Numbered from the stretch's first letter, positions 9,250-17,608 are shown. The stretch is DNA of 43,860 nt from Actinomycetota bacterium (GCA_013152275.1 JAADGS010000035.1:1-43860); one strand, 5' to 3'. Numbers and translations: made by a program. Notes: generated by a model not told the origin, from the letters alone.

Positions 9250-9333
9250 CATGACCGCCCATCACCAACACGAATCGCTGCGGCGGGCCTCTCATGGCAC
9301 GCCGGCGGCGACTACCGCACAGGGGAGAGATAC

Positions 9334-10299
9334 ATGATGACACTTGGGAGTGACACCCTCACCGGGTTGTGGGAACGTATGGTCCGTATCCGGATCTTCG
9401 AGGCGCGGGTGAGTGCTGTCGCCGAGGCCAAGCTGGTCGACGGATACCTGCACACCTACGCCGGGCAGGAAGCCGTCGCGTGCGGGATCATCCCGCTCCT
9501 TCGCGAGGACGACTGGTTCACCTCCACCTACCGCAACCACGGCCACGCCATCGCCCGCGACATCCCACTCGACGCGATCGCTGGAGAGATCTACGGCAAG
9601 GCAACCGGAGTGTGTGGTGGGAAAGGCGGTTCGATGCACGTCGCGGACCAGACCCGGGGGATGATCGGCGGCATGGGCATCGTTGCCGGAGGTCTGCCCA
9701 TCGCCACCGGAGCGGCCCTCGCATCACGGTATCTCGGTCGAGATTCGGTGGCGGTGGCATTCTTCGGCGACGGTGCGGTCCACCAGGGGGCATGGCACGA
9801 GGCTCTCGATTTCGCAGGTCTCTTTCAGTGTCCTGTGATCTTCGTCTGCGAGAACAACCTCTACGCGGAGACCACCGCCGTGGACTACCACCTCCTTGCC
9901 GGATCGGTGGCGGCGATGACCGCGCCGTACGGCATCCCTTCGGTGCAGGTCGACGGCATGGATGTCTTCTCCGTACGGGAGGCCGGGGAGGAGGCGATCG
10001 CACGTGCCCGCGGCGGGGAGGGCCCGAGTCTCATCGAGGCGATGACCTACCGCTATGGCGGACAGTACGAGGGCGACACACAGACGTACAAGCCTCCGAA
10101 GGAGGTGGCCTGGTGGCGTGATCGGGATCCGTTGCTCAGGTTCCGGGCATCCGTGGCAGGCCGAGTCGACTCCACCGTTCTGGACACCATCGAGCGCACG
10201 GTCGCCGAGGAGGTTGCCGCGGCGTTCGACGCAGCCGAACGTGCACCCTGGCCGGATCTGACCCAGGTCACCGCCGACGTGTACACCCCTACTGCATGA
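9334..10299 (+). CDS. TPP-dependent dehydrogenase E1 alpha subunit (acetoin/pyruvate type)
   Basis: A 321-residue E1 alpha subunit. The thiamine-diphosphate motif runs from GDGAVHQG (145-152) to the paired Asn at 174-175 in VCENN. YRNHGHAIA and GGKGGSMHVAD are typical of acetoin dehydrogenase and PDH alpha chains. Start ATG follows GGGGAGAG. The beta subunit is directly downstream, but no E2 acyltransferase, lipoyl domain or E3 occurs in this operon. The length and loops fit acetoin dehydrogenase (AcoA) better than branched-chain dehydrogenase. The likely role is cleavage of an acyloin or 2-oxo acid derived from the sugar, with an E2/E3 supplied in trans. Confidence 0.87.
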   Translation: MMTLGSDTLTGLWERMVRIRIFEARVSAVAEAKLVDGYLHTYAGQEAVACGIIPLLREDDWFTSTYRNHGHAIARDIPLDAIAGEIYGKATGVCGGKGGSMHVADQTRGMIGGMGIVAGGLPIATGAALASRYLGRDSVAVAFFGDGAVHQGAWHEALDFAGLFQCPVIFVCENNLYAETTAVDYHLLAGSVAAMTAPYGIPSVQVDGMDVFSVREAGEEAIARARGGEGPSLIEAMTYRYGGQYEGDTQTYKPPKEVAWWRDRDPLLRFRASVAGRVDSTVLDTIERTVAEEVAAAFDAAERAPWPDLTQVTADVYTPTA

Positions 10300-10309
10300 G
10301 GAGCAGCTC

Positions 10310-11341
10310 GTGACACGAAGACTCAACATCAAAGATGCCATCAACGAGGCACTGCGGCAAGAGATGGCAGCCGATGACAGGGTGATTCTGATGGGTGAGG
10401 ACATCGCCGGAGGAGCAGGACGCGACGACACCTATCCGGAAGCCGCCGACGCCTGGGGCGGACCGTTCGGAGTCACCAAGGGCCTCCTCCCTCGGTTCGG
10501 GCGCAACCGGGTGATGGACACCGCCATCGCAGAGACGGGTTTCGTCGGAGCGGCGATCGGAGCCGCCATCGCGGGACTTCGACCGGTGGTCGAGATCATG
10601 TACGTCGACTTCATCGGGACGTCGTTCGACCAGCTTCTCAACCATGCGGCCAAGCTTCGGTACGTGTACGGGGGAAAGGTGTCTGTCCCCCTGGTCGTGC
10701 GAACCGTCGCCGGCGCCGGGTTTCGAGCGGCCGCAGAGCACTCTCAGACCCTCTACTCGCTCTACACCCACGTTCCCGGTCTCAAGGTGGTGGCACCTTC
10801 GACCGCCGCCGACGCCAAGGGGCTGCTCATCGCCGCGATTCGTGACCCCGATCCGGTCATCTTCATCGAGCACAAGCGTCTCTACATGTACGACGAACCG
10901 GTCCCGGAGGAGCCCTACACGATCCCCTTCGGAGTGGCACGGATCGTCCGCTCGGGGAGCGACGTCACGATCGTCGGCGTTCAGAAGATGGTGCACACGG
11001 CTCTGGACGCGGCAAAGGTACTCGCGTCGGAAGGTATCGAAGCCGAGGTGATCGACCCGCGCACGTACTCCCCGCTCGACGAGCAGACCATCCTGAGTTC
11101 GGTGGAGAAGACCGGACGCCTGGTCGTGGTGGACGAGTCGCACCCACGCTGCTCGCTCGCCACGGACATCGCTGCGCTCGTGGCCGAGTCCGCCTTCGAC
11201 GCTCTCCGCGGCCCCATCCGGATGGTGACCGGTGCCCACGCCCCCGTCCCGTTCAGCCCACCGCTCGAGGACGCGTACGTCCCCGATGCGGCCCGCGTGG
11301 TGGCGGCGGTGCGAAGCGGGCTCGAGACGACCGGTAGCTGA
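10310..11341 (+). CDS. TPP-dependent dehydrogenase E1 beta subunit
   Basis: A 343-residue E1 beta chain beginning at a GTG behind GAGGAGCAGC. Family landmarks are LMGEDIAGG near residue 28, VMDTAIAETGFVG, the central IMYVDFIGTS, and the C-terminal VVDESHPRCSLATDI plus PVPFSPPLEDAYVP. It forms the alpha2beta2 heterotetramer with the preceding gene. It is the last gene of the rightward operon. An inverted-repeat-rich gap separates it from the leftward inositol cluster. Confidence 0.88.
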   Translation: MTRRLNIKDAINEALRQEMAADDRVILMGEDIAGGAGRDDTYPEAADAWGGPFGVTKGLLPRFGRNRVMDTAIAETGFVGAAIGAAIAGLRPVVEIMYVDFIGTSFDQLLNHAAKLRYVYGGKVSVPLVVRTVAGAGFRAAAEHSQTLYSLYTHVPGLKVVAPSTAADAKGLLIAAIRDPDPVIFIEHKRLYMYDEPVPEEPYTIPFGVARIVRSGSDVTIVGVQKMVHTALDAAKVLASEGIEAEVIDPRTYSPLDEQTILSSVEKTGRLVVVDESHPRCSLATDIAALVAESAFDALRGPIRMVTGAHAPVPFSPPLEDAYVPDAARVVAAVRSGLETTGS

Positions 11342-11349
11342 CGGGGGAC

Positions 11350-11389
11350 CCCGCGTACGCGGGACGCGACGCAACAAGCTGCGGTTGCG
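11350..11389. terminator. inverted repeats in a tail-to-tail gap
   Basis: The 100-bp gap between the E1 beta gene and the convergent phosphatase gene holds a 14-bp palindrome (11350-11363, CCCGCGTACGCGGG). It also holds a second hairpin with arms CGCAAC (11370-11375) and GTTGCG (11384-11389). No T-run is seen, but the position suggests a two-way terminator. Confidence 0.4.
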
Positions 11390-11441
11390 GCCAAGTTGGA
11401 CCCGGGCGGTCGGTACGCCAGGTGGCGCGCCGGCAGCGGAT

Positions 11442-12272
11442 TCACCGTCCGCAGTGCGGGTCGGGGCGACCGTGCCCCTCGAGGAGGTCCGCGGCCAGAT
11501 CCCGGAGTGCGTCGGCGGCACCCCGGTTCGCCGCGAGCACAGGCTTGCCGTTGGTCAGCGATCCGTCGCGCACGAAGCTGGTCGACCAGCCACCCGCCTC
11601 ACGAACGAGAACCTCGCCTGCCAGAGCGTCCCATGCGCGAAGGTCCGATTCGAAGAATCCGACCAGCCGTCCGGCGGCGACGTACGCGAGAGCGAGCGCG
11701 GCCGATCCCGAGTTGTAGAACAGACCCCCTGCGGCGAAGAGCCTGTGGAGAAACGTCAGGGTGGGCTCGTCCGATGCGTTGCGCGGATGTCCCACGCCGA
11801 CCAGCCCGTCGGTGATCCCTTTGTCGGGGACCGAGACGCCGTGACCGTTGATGGTGAGCCCGTGACCTTCCAGTGCCGAGAACGTCTCGGCTCCACCGGG
11901 ATCGTGTACGACGCCCAGGAACGGATGGCCGGACTCGTCGAGACAGGCAATCGAGACACACCAGCTCGGCAGACCCGAAACGAAACAGGTCGTGCCGTCG
12001 ATAGGATCTACGACCCATGTGGCGTGTGCCGCTTCGGTGTGAGGGGCGACGTCGCCGCCTTCTTCCCCGAGGACGCGGTCATGCGGGAAGGTTTGGGCGA
12101 TCCGGCGCCGGATCAGACGCTCGGTCGCGAGGTCGGCTTCGGTCACCCAGTCGAGGACACCTTTCGACCGGACGTCCAAATCGTCCCGGCCCCGATAGGA
12201 CAACGCCAACCGTCCGGCGTCGACGGCCAGCTCCTCTGCAAAGCCGTGTCGCTCGATGGTGTCGGCAACCAT
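11442..12272 (-). CDS. inositol monophosphatase family phosphatase
   Basis: A 276-residue Mg-dependent phosphatase of the IMPase/FBPase superfamily. The metal-binding motifs are intact: Glu pair in LGEEGGD, the DPIDGTTCFVSG loop, and the C-terminal WDALAGEVLVREAGG. It is the last gene of the leftward regulator-mmsA unit, 25 bases after an unrecognised small ORF. Known activities of the family include hydrolysis of inositol-1-phosphate, histidinol phosphate and others. Next to iol genes, release of free myo-inositol from inositol phosphate is the natural inference, but histidinol phosphatase cannot be excluded by sequence alone. Confidence 0.85.
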   Translation of the reverse strand: MVADTIERHGFAEELAVDAGRLALSYRGRDDLDVRSKGVLDWVTEADLATERLIRRRIAQTFPHDRVLGEEGGDVAPHTEAAHATWVVDPIDGTTCFVSGLPSWCVSIACLDESGHPFLGVVHDPGGAETFSALEGHGLTINGHGVSVPDKGITDGLVGVGHPRNASDEPTLTFLHRLFAAGGLFYNSGSAALALAYVAAGRLVGFFESDLRAWDALAGEVLVREAGGWSTSFVRDGSLTNGKPVLAANRGAADALRDLAADLLEGHGRPDPHCGR

Positions 12273-12297
12273 GCTGTTGGGCTCCTGACTGCGCGGG

Positions 12298-12564
12298 TTA
12301 TCTCACATACGGGGTGGGAAGCATGAAGCGTTCACGGATGACCCGGATCGACTCGCGGGTTGAAGCGACGAAACCGTGTGCCGTGCGGAGGCCGGCCCCG
12401 CGGGCATCGAGTGTTTCGGCGGTCGTCGTGTCCCCGTCATGCGCCATGCGCACGACGGGCATCCGGTCGTGCAGCTCTTCTACGGGGCACGAGCCATTCC
12501 CGGAATCTGCCGGGCAGATGCCGGCCGTCTCGCGTGGATGACTCTTGTGGGTGGTCTCGAGCAT
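12298..12564 (-). CDS. small hypothetical protein between mmsA and the phosphatase
   Basis: An 88-residue ORF with an ATG preceded by AAGGAGC at good spacing. It lies 26 bases after mmsA and 25 bases before the IMPase gene, on the same strand, so it behaves like an operon member. I do not recognise the family. The N-terminal third is polar, with two Cys (17 and 26) and several His. The C-terminal third is basic and ends SIRVIRERFMLPTPYVR. There is no signal peptide or membrane segment. It could also be a decayed remnant of a longer gene, as seen in the rightward iol operon. The evidence for a real gene is its ribosome site and spacing only. Confidence 0.45.
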   Translation of the reverse strand: MLETTHKSHPRETAGICPADSGNGSCPVEELHDRMPVVRMAHDGDTTTAETLDARGAGLRTAHGFVASTRESIRVIRERFMLPTPYVR

Positions 12565-12590
12565 GTTGCTCGCTCCTTGCTGTCATCGAC

Positions 12591-14084
12591 TCAGTCGTGC
12601 TGGGGGAAGCCGAGATCCACGCCGCGGTGGATCGGGTCCGGCCAGCGGGTGATGACGACCTTGGGCCGCGTGTAGAAGTGGACACCTTCGGGGCCGTAGA
12701 TGGCGTGCGAGCCGAAGATCGAGTCCTTCCAACCCCCAAAGCTGTAGAACGACAGCGGCACGGGGATAGGAACGTTGATGCCGACCATCCCGACCTGGAT
12801 CTCGTTCTGGAACTTGCGTGCCGCTCCACCGTCGTTGGTGAAGATCGCGGTGCCGTTCCCGTAGGGATTGTCGTTGATGAGCCTGATCGCATCTTCGTAG
12901 TGATCGACCCGCACCACCGAGAGGACCGGCCCGAAGATCTCGTCGGTGTAGATGGACATGTCGGTCGTGACATTGTCGAAGAGGCTCGGACCGATGAAGA
13001 ACCCGTCTTCGGACCCTCTCACCTGCAGATCACGTCCGTCGACGACAAGGGTTGCCCCCTCCGACTCGCCGGCCGCGACGTAGGACGCCACCTTGTCGAG
13101 ATGCTGACGAGTTACGAGCGGTCCCATCTGGGCGCCTTCCTCGTCACCGGGACCGATCTTCAGTTCGGCGATCCTCTCCCGGATCTTCGGGAGCAGGACA
13201 TCGGCGGCACTACCCACGGCGACCACGACGGAGATCGCCATGCATCGCTCTCCGGCCGAGCCGAAACCCGCGGACACCGCAGCATCGGCCGCCAGGTCCA
13301 TATCCGCGTCGGGCAGCACGATCATGTGGTTCTTCGCACCACCGAGGGCCTGGACACGCTTGCCGTTGGCGGTTCCGGTCGTGTGGATGTAGCGAGCGAT
13401 CGGTGTTGAACCGACAAAGGAGATCGCCGTGACGTCGGGATGTGTCAGCAGGGCGTCGACAGCCTCCTTGTCGCCGTGAACGACGTTGAACACGCCGTTC
13501 GGCAATCCCGCTTCGGCGAGCAGCTCGGCGACCATCAGCGACGTCGACGGGTCCTTCTCCGACGGCTTGAGCACGAAGGTGTTCCCGCAGGCGATCGCGA
13601 TGGGGTACATCCACATCGGGACCATGACAGGAAAGTTGAACGGGGTGATTCCGGCCACGACTCCCAGGGGCTGTCGAATCATGTAGGTATCGACTCCGGT
13701 CGATACCTGTTCGGAGTAGTCGCCCTTGAGCAGGTGGGCGATGTTGCAGGCGAACTCGATGATCTCGAGTCCCCGTTGCACTTCACCGAGGGCGTCGTCG
13801 ACCGTCTTGCCGTGCTCGGCGGTCAGCGCCCTTGCCAGCTCGTGCCGGTTCTCTGCCACGAGCTCGCGAAAGGCGAACATGATGTTCTGGCGGCGTGTCA
13901 GCGACGAGTTGCTCCAGGGCTCGTAGGCGCGTTTCGCCGCGGCGACCGCAAGAGCGACGTCGTCGCCGGACGCCATCGCCACCTCCGCGGTTTGGATGCC
14001 CGTTGCCGGGTTGAAGACCGGGCCCGTGCGACTCGGCGTCGTGGTGACAGAGCCTCCGTCGATCCAGGCGTTGATGAGTTTCAT
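12591..14084 (-). CDS. mmsA: CoA-acylating methylmalonate/malonate-semialdehyde dehydrogenase (IolA/MmsA)
   Basis: A 497-residue aldehyde dehydrogenase of the MmsA/IolA subfamily, which converts malonic or methylmalonic semialdehyde plus CoA and NAD to acetyl- or propionyl-CoA and CO2. In inositol breakdown it performs the last step. The nucleophile is Cys281 in AGERCMA and the oxyanion Asn is in TPFNFP. At the place where ordinary ALDHs have the general-base Glu the protein reads LGGAKNH, a hallmark of the CoA-dependent subfamily. The internal ATG at 14084, preceded by GGAG, is preferred over the upstream ATG because it gives MKLINAWIDG, the usual N-terminus. It follows the LacI-type regulator gene by 23 bases. 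Confidence 0.92.
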   Translation of the reverse strand: MKLINAWIDGGSVTTTPSRTGPVFNPATGIQTAEVAMASGDDVALAVAAAKRAYEPWSNSSLTRRQNIMFAFRELVAENRHELARALTAEHGKTVDDALGEVQRGLEIIEFACNIAHLLKGDYSEQVSTGVDTYMIRQPLGVVAGITPFNFPVMVPMWMYPIAIACGNTFVLKPSEKDPSTSLMVAELLAEAGLPNGVFNVVHGDKEAVDALLTHPDVTAISFVGSTPIARYIHTTGTANGKRVQALGGAKNHMIVLPDADMDLAADAAVSAGFGSAGERCMAISVVVAVGSAADVLLPKIRERIAELKIGPGDEEGAQMGPLVTRQHLDKVASYVAAGESEGATLVVDGRDLQVRGSEDGFFIGPSLFDNVTTDMSIYTDEIFGPVLSVVRVDHYEDAIRLINDNPYGNGTAIFTNDGGAARKFQNEIQVGMVGINVPIPVPLSFYSFGGWKDSIFGSHAIYGPEGVHFYTRPKVVITRWPDPIHRGVDLGFPQHD

Positions 14085-14107
14085 GGTTTCTGCTCCGATC
14101 GCTGTCG

Positions 14108-15109
14108 TCAAAGAGACGGTGGACCGGTCGACTCTCGTACAACCAGCTTTGGTGAGAGGACAACGTGGCGGGCGGTCGTGCGTTCTTCCCCTATCTTCTC
14201 GAAGATGAGCCCGGCGGCCATGCGCCCCATGTCGTGTCGGGGCTGATCCACCGTCGTCAAGTCCATTCGGTGACTGGCCGCAAGGTCGGTGTTGTCGTAG
14301 CCGGCGACCGAGATGTCGCCCGGGACGTCCAGCCCCTCGGCGTCGAGTACTTCGAGCACACCGATCGCTGCAAGGTCGTTGGCGACGAAGACGGCGGTCG
14401 GTCGGGTGCCTTCGGCGAGGAGGGTTCGCATCCCGGTGCTGCCGCCTTCTTCGGTGAAGCCGCCGCGCACCGATCGGATCTCGCTCTCGAGCCCATGCCG
14501 TCGCATGGCACGCGTGTAGCCGGTCCGGCGGGGCCGGGCGCCGGCACCGAAACCGCCGTCGATATGTGCGATGCGGCGGTGTCCGAGTTCCACGAGGTGG
14601 TCCACGACCATCTCGGCACCACGGCGGTCGTCGTTGGTGACACTGTCGACCGTAGACGCTCTCGTCGCCTTGCCCACGACGACCGTTGGAACCGAGTGTG
14701 ACACCTCGATGACGTACTCCCTGTGGAGGGCGGGTGAAACCAGGATCAGGCCGTCCGCCCGCAGCTCGAGCAGCGTTTCGACCGCAAGACGCTCCCGTTC
14801 CGATATGCGGTTGCCGGTGGTCAGGATCGAGCGATACCCGGCGTCCATGACCGCCACGTCGATGCCGGCGATCACGTCGGTGAAGAACGGGTTGTGGAGA
14901 TTCGAAACCATCGCACCGATGACATTGGAGCGTTGCCGCACCATCGTGCGCGCTGCCGCATTGGGGAGATACCCGAGTTTCTTTGCCGCCTCCAGCACTG
15001 CTTTCCGACTCGATGGGCTGACCCGGCCCGAACCCCTCATGACGAGAGAGACCAGTGACTTCGACACGCCGGCTTCGTCGGCGACATCCAGGATTGTTGG
15101 GCGTTTCAT
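14108..15109 (-). CDS. LacI-family transcriptional regulator of the inositol genes
   Basis: A 333-residue LacI/GalR repressor. The N-terminal helix-turn-helix and hinge are textbook (TILDVADEAGVSKSLVSLV, then LGYLPNAAARTMV). The rest is a periplasmic-binding-protein-like effector domain (FFTDVIAGID, VFVANDLAAIGVLE, SVAGYDNTDLA). The ATG at 15109 gives the canonical start, so the longer upstream extension is rejected. A perfect 14-bp palindrome lies 27-40 bases upstream of the start and an identical one sits in the iolE-side promoter, so self-regulation and control of both arms are likely. The effector is probably an inositol pathway intermediate (inference). Confidence 0.92.
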   Translation of the reverse strand: MKRPTILDVADEAGVSKSLVSLVMRGSGRVSPSSRKAVLEAAKKLGYLPNAAARTMVRQRSNVIGAMVSNLHNPFFTDVIAGIDVAVMDAGYRSILTTGNRISERERLAVETLLELRADGLILVSPALHREYVIEVSHSVPTVVVGKATRASTVDSVTNDDRRGAEMVVDHLVELGHRRIAHIDGGFGAGARPRRTGYTRAMRRHGLESEIRSVRGGFTEEGGSTGMRTLLAEGTRPTAVFVANDLAAIGVLEVLDAEGLDVPGDISVAGYDNTDLAASHRMDLTTVDQPRHDMGRMAAGLIFEKIGEERTTARHVVLSPKLVVRESTGPPSL

Positions 15110-15135
15110 TTGGCCATTATGATAGCTGGGTCGGA

Positions 15136-15149
15136 TTGGAACGTTCCAA
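15136..15149. promoter_or_regulatory. LacI-type operator 1 (before regulator gene)
   Basis: A perfect 14-bp palindrome, TTGGAACGTTCCAA, with the central CG typical of LacI-family operators. It lies in the 132-bp gap between iolD and the leftward regulator gene. On the minus strand a possible -10 (TATCAT, + strand 15119-15124) lies just downstream. The operator half TTGGAA would fall at the -35 position with a 19-bp spacer. Binding would block this promoter. Confidence 0.8.
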
Positions 15150-15241
15150 GACTTGCCTGGTCCGCACACCGACCGACGGTGGGGGGTACTTCCAAGACCG
15201 GCACGATCTTGTCGGTGAATGGGCCGGTTCCGGATCACCGC

Positions 15242-17092
15242 TCACGGTCTGCCCCAGATCCCGACGCTCTGGTGCTTGCGCTCGGCGTCCCACTCGGCTC
15301 GCGCCACGAGCACTTGATCGCGTTCGGACACCTCTGGAACACCCACCTCCCACCAGGCGCCGCCCTCGGTCCATTCGTACGGGTGGGTGTCGATCACGAT
15401 GACGTAGCTTCGGTCCGCCGCCTTGGCCCGGCGGAAAGCTGCTCGTAGCTCGCCGATTCCCGTGACCTTCTCGGCGATGGCACCCAGCGATTCGGCATGT
15501 TTGACGAAATCGACGCGGGTGTCGTCGACCCTTCTCGTGTGCTGCAGAAGGTTGTTGAACTCTTCGCCGCCCGTGTTCACCTGAAGTCGATTGATGACTG
15601 CGAAGCCGCCGTTGTCACAGACGATGAAGATCACCTTGTGGCCGGTCGCGACGGTCGAGTGGATATCCGAGTTCATCATGAGGTAGGAACCGTCGCCGAC
15701 CCAGGAGATGACCTCGCGCTCGGGCAGCGCCATCTTTGCTCCCCAGGCGCCGGCGATCTCGTATCCCATGCACGAGTAGCCGTACTCCACGTCGAAGGAA
15801 CCGACCGATTTCGCTCGCCATCCCATGTTGATCTCGCCAGGAAGGCCTCCGGCGGCGGCCACCTGGTAATCGGTGTCGCCGGCCAGGTCGTTGATCGCCC
15901 GTATGACCTGAGCGTATGTCGGCACGTCGAAGTCGCGGGCGACATAGCCGTCGAGGTAGTCGTACCAGTCGCGGCGCTCGTCGCCGGCGCGCCGTAGCCA
16001 CTCGGTGGGGGCGCGATAGGCGCCGAGGGCCTCATCGAGCGCTTCGAGCGATGCTCGGGCATCGCCGACAACCGATATCGCATGGTGCTTGGTGGCATCG
16101 AATCGTCCGACGTTGATCGACACCAGATGCATCCGCGGGTTCTTGAACGCCGTCCATGATCCCGTGGTGAAGTCTTGGAGGCGGGTTCCCACCGCCACGA
16201 CCACGTCGGCATCGGCGGCGAGCGCATTGGCCGAGGTGCTTCCGGTGACTCCGATCGGGCCGGCGAAGTTCGGATGGTCGTACACGAGTGTCGATTTGCC
16301 CGCCACCGTCTCTACCACCGGGATCCCCCGGGTGACCGCAAAGGCCGTGAGCTCATCCACTGCGCCGGAGTAGTGGACGCCTCCTCCGGCGATGAGCAGT
16401 GGCTTGTCCGCCGCGGCGAGCACCGTCGCGGCGGCCTCGATATCGCGGGCATCGGGGCCGGGGCGGCGAATGTAGTGGTGAGTCTCGTCGAAGAACTGCA
16501 CGGGGAAGTCGTACGCCTCGGCGGCAATGTCCTGGGGCAACCCGATGTACGCCGGTCCACACTCGGCCGGATCGAGCATGATGGCCAGTGCCTGGGGCAG
16601 GGTCTGGATGATCTGTTCCGGGCGAGTGATACGGTCCCAGAAGCGGGTAACCGTCCGAAACGCGTCACTCACCGTTGTCGAGGGGCTGCCGAACTGCTCG
16701 ATCTGTTGCAGGACGGGGTCCACGATGCGATGTTGGAACGTATCGCCGCTGATCAGCAGGAGCGGCAGCCGGTTGGCGTGAGCGACCGCGGCGGCGGTCA
16801 CCATGTTGGTCGATCCCGGGCCCACCGACGAGGTGGCGATCATGATCTGGCGCCGCCGCTTCGCCTTGGCGAACGCGACGGCGGCCAGCGCCATGGATTG
16901 TTCGTTGTGTCCTCGCCAGGTCGGCAGCTCATCCTGGACCCGGGCAAGCGCCTCGGCGAGGGACACCACATTCCCGTGGCCGAAGATCCCGAACACACCG
17001 GGGAAGACGGGTACCTCCACACCGTCGATCTCGGTTCGCTGCGCAATCAGCCAGCGCACGATTGCCTGCCCCGTGGTGAGTCGTATCTGCAT
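15242..17092 (-). CDS. iolD: 3D-(3,5/4)-trihydroxycyclohexane-1,2-dione hydrolase (IolD)
   Basis: A 616-residue TPP-dependent enzyme that hydrolytically opens the diketone ring made from inosose, giving 5-deoxy-glucuronate. It has the three-domain acetolactate-synthase fold. The catalytic Glu is in RGHNEQSMALAAVAF and the TPP-Mg motif is VGDGSYLMMNSD with VCDNGGF. The C-terminal TEGGAWWEVGVPEV is characteristic of IolD. The start is set at the ATG at 17092, because AAGGAG lies 5 bases before it; the GTG six bases earlier is too close to that site. It is transcribed leftward, away from iolE. Confidence 0.94.
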   Translation of the reverse strand: MQIRLTTGQAIVRWLIAQRTEIDGVEVPVFPGVFGIFGHGNVVSLAEALARVQDELPTWRGHNEQSMALAAVAFAKAKRRRQIMIATSSVGPGSTNMVTAAAVAHANRLPLLLISGDTFQHRIVDPVLQQIEQFGSPSTTVSDAFRTVTRFWDRITRPEQIIQTLPQALAIMLDPAECGPAYIGLPQDIAAEAYDFPVQFFDETHHYIRRPGPDARDIEAAATVLAAADKPLLIAGGGVHYSGAVDELTAFAVTRGIPVVETVAGKSTLVYDHPNFAGPIGVTGSTSANALAADADVVVAVGTRLQDFTTGSWTAFKNPRMHLVSINVGRFDATKHHAISVVGDARASLEALDEALGAYRAPTEWLRRAGDERRDWYDYLDGYVARDFDVPTYAQVIRAINDLAGDTDYQVAAAGGLPGEINMGWRAKSVGSFDVEYGYSCMGYEIAGAWGAKMALPEREVISWVGDGSYLMMNSDIHSTVATGHKVIFIVCDNGGFAVINRLQVNTGGEEFNNLLQHTRRVDDTRVDFVKHAESLGAIAEKVTGIGELRAAFRRAKAADRSYVIVIDTHPYEWTEGGAWWEVGVPEVSERDQVLVARAEWDAERKHQSVGIWGRP

Positions 17093-17151
17093 CGTCACTC
17101 CTTGCTCATGAGCTGCGTACCGATCGTAGGGAGCCTTGCACTGCCGGCCTT

Positions 17152-17165
17152 CTGGAACGATCCGG
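17152..17165. promoter_or_regulatory. possible degenerate LacI operator upstream of iolD
   Basis: CTGGAACGATCCGG matches the 14-bp palindrome seen at 15136 and 17448 at 10 of 14 positions and keeps the GGAACG core. It lies about 60 bp upstream of the iolD start, where a repressor site for the leftward promoter would be expected. This is inference from similarity only. Confidence 0.35.
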
Positions 17166-17411
17166 ACACGGGTGGCCGCTTCTCGCGTACGTGGTTGCCG
17201 GCACCCGATGATCGCGACTTGCAGGACTGCACATGCGAGCGCATCCGCGGCGCGTCACGACGGCATCCTCGCCATCCGGCGATGGGCGCGCAACGACGTG
17301 TGATGGCAGGGTCTGTTGGAACCTCGGGTGGTACATACGTGCTCCCATCGCCTGGAACAACGGGGCTGTCCCGTGCAGCCGGCGAGACCGGAGGCGCTTC
17401 TCGGCAACGCT

Positions 17412-17440
17412 TTGACATCGACTTGGCGCAAGTATAGCGT
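17412..17440 (+). promoter_or_regulatory. probable sigma-70-type promoter of the iolE operon
   Basis: A perfect -35 TTGACA (17412-17417) and a -10 TAGCGT (17435-17440) are separated by 17 bp; TATAGC at 17433 is an alternative -10. The predicted start at about 17447 directly abuts the operator at 17448-17461. Binding there would block initiation. Confidence 0.6.
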
Positions 17441-17447
17441 TGGATGG

Positions 17448-17461
17448 TTGGAACGTTCCAA
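17448..17461. promoter_or_regulatory. LacI-type operator 2 (iolE operon)
   Basis: An exact second copy of the palindrome TTGGAACGTTCCAA found before the regulator gene. It lies just after the predicted transcription start of the rightward inositol operon, a classic repression position. Two identical perfect palindromes 2.3 kb apart, flanking iolD and next to a LacI-family gene, support a local regulon. Confidence 0.85.
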
Positions 17462-17497
17462 TGGATTCAACCGGTTTGGGAGAGAGGGAAGCCCAGG

Positions 17498-17608
17498 GTG
17501 AAAGTGGGCATCATCGGCACGGGATGCGTCGGTGCGGTCGACGCCGACGATCCGGGGTGCCGGTCGGGTGTTTGCGCCATCCTGGTGACCCGGGAGGAGG
17601 CGGCATGA
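17498..17608 (+). pseudogene. 36-codon stub with dehydrogenase-like (iolG?) N-terminus
   Basis: A GTG start behind GAGAGGGA opens a 36-residue frame that begins VKVGIIGTGCVG. This is a Rossmann NAD-binding fingerprint identical in style to the first residues of inositol 2-dehydrogenase (IolG, about 330 residues). The frame then ends at a TGA that overlaps the iolE ATG as ATGA. It is the first gene of the operon, where iolG would be expected, and no full-length iolG is in the window. I infer an in-frame internal deletion that removed nearly the whole gene but kept its start and its coupling to iolE. The residues after the fingerprint do not match any IolG part I know. An assembly error is an alternative. 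Confidence 0.5.

Larger units (their letters stand above)
17093..17447. other. divergent intergenic region upstream of iolD and the iolE operon
   Basis: About 350 bp with no convincing gene; the small ORFs lack ribosome sites and family similarity. It contains a degenerate operator-like site at 17152-17165 (10 of 14 bases as in the palindrome), 60 bp from iolD. The rightward promoter is at 17412-17440. Confidence 0.6.

Noticed and set aside
12360-13409. 349-residue plus-strand frame opposite mmsA
   Set aside because: Antisense to a clear MmsA-type dehydrogenase; no motif or ribosome site.
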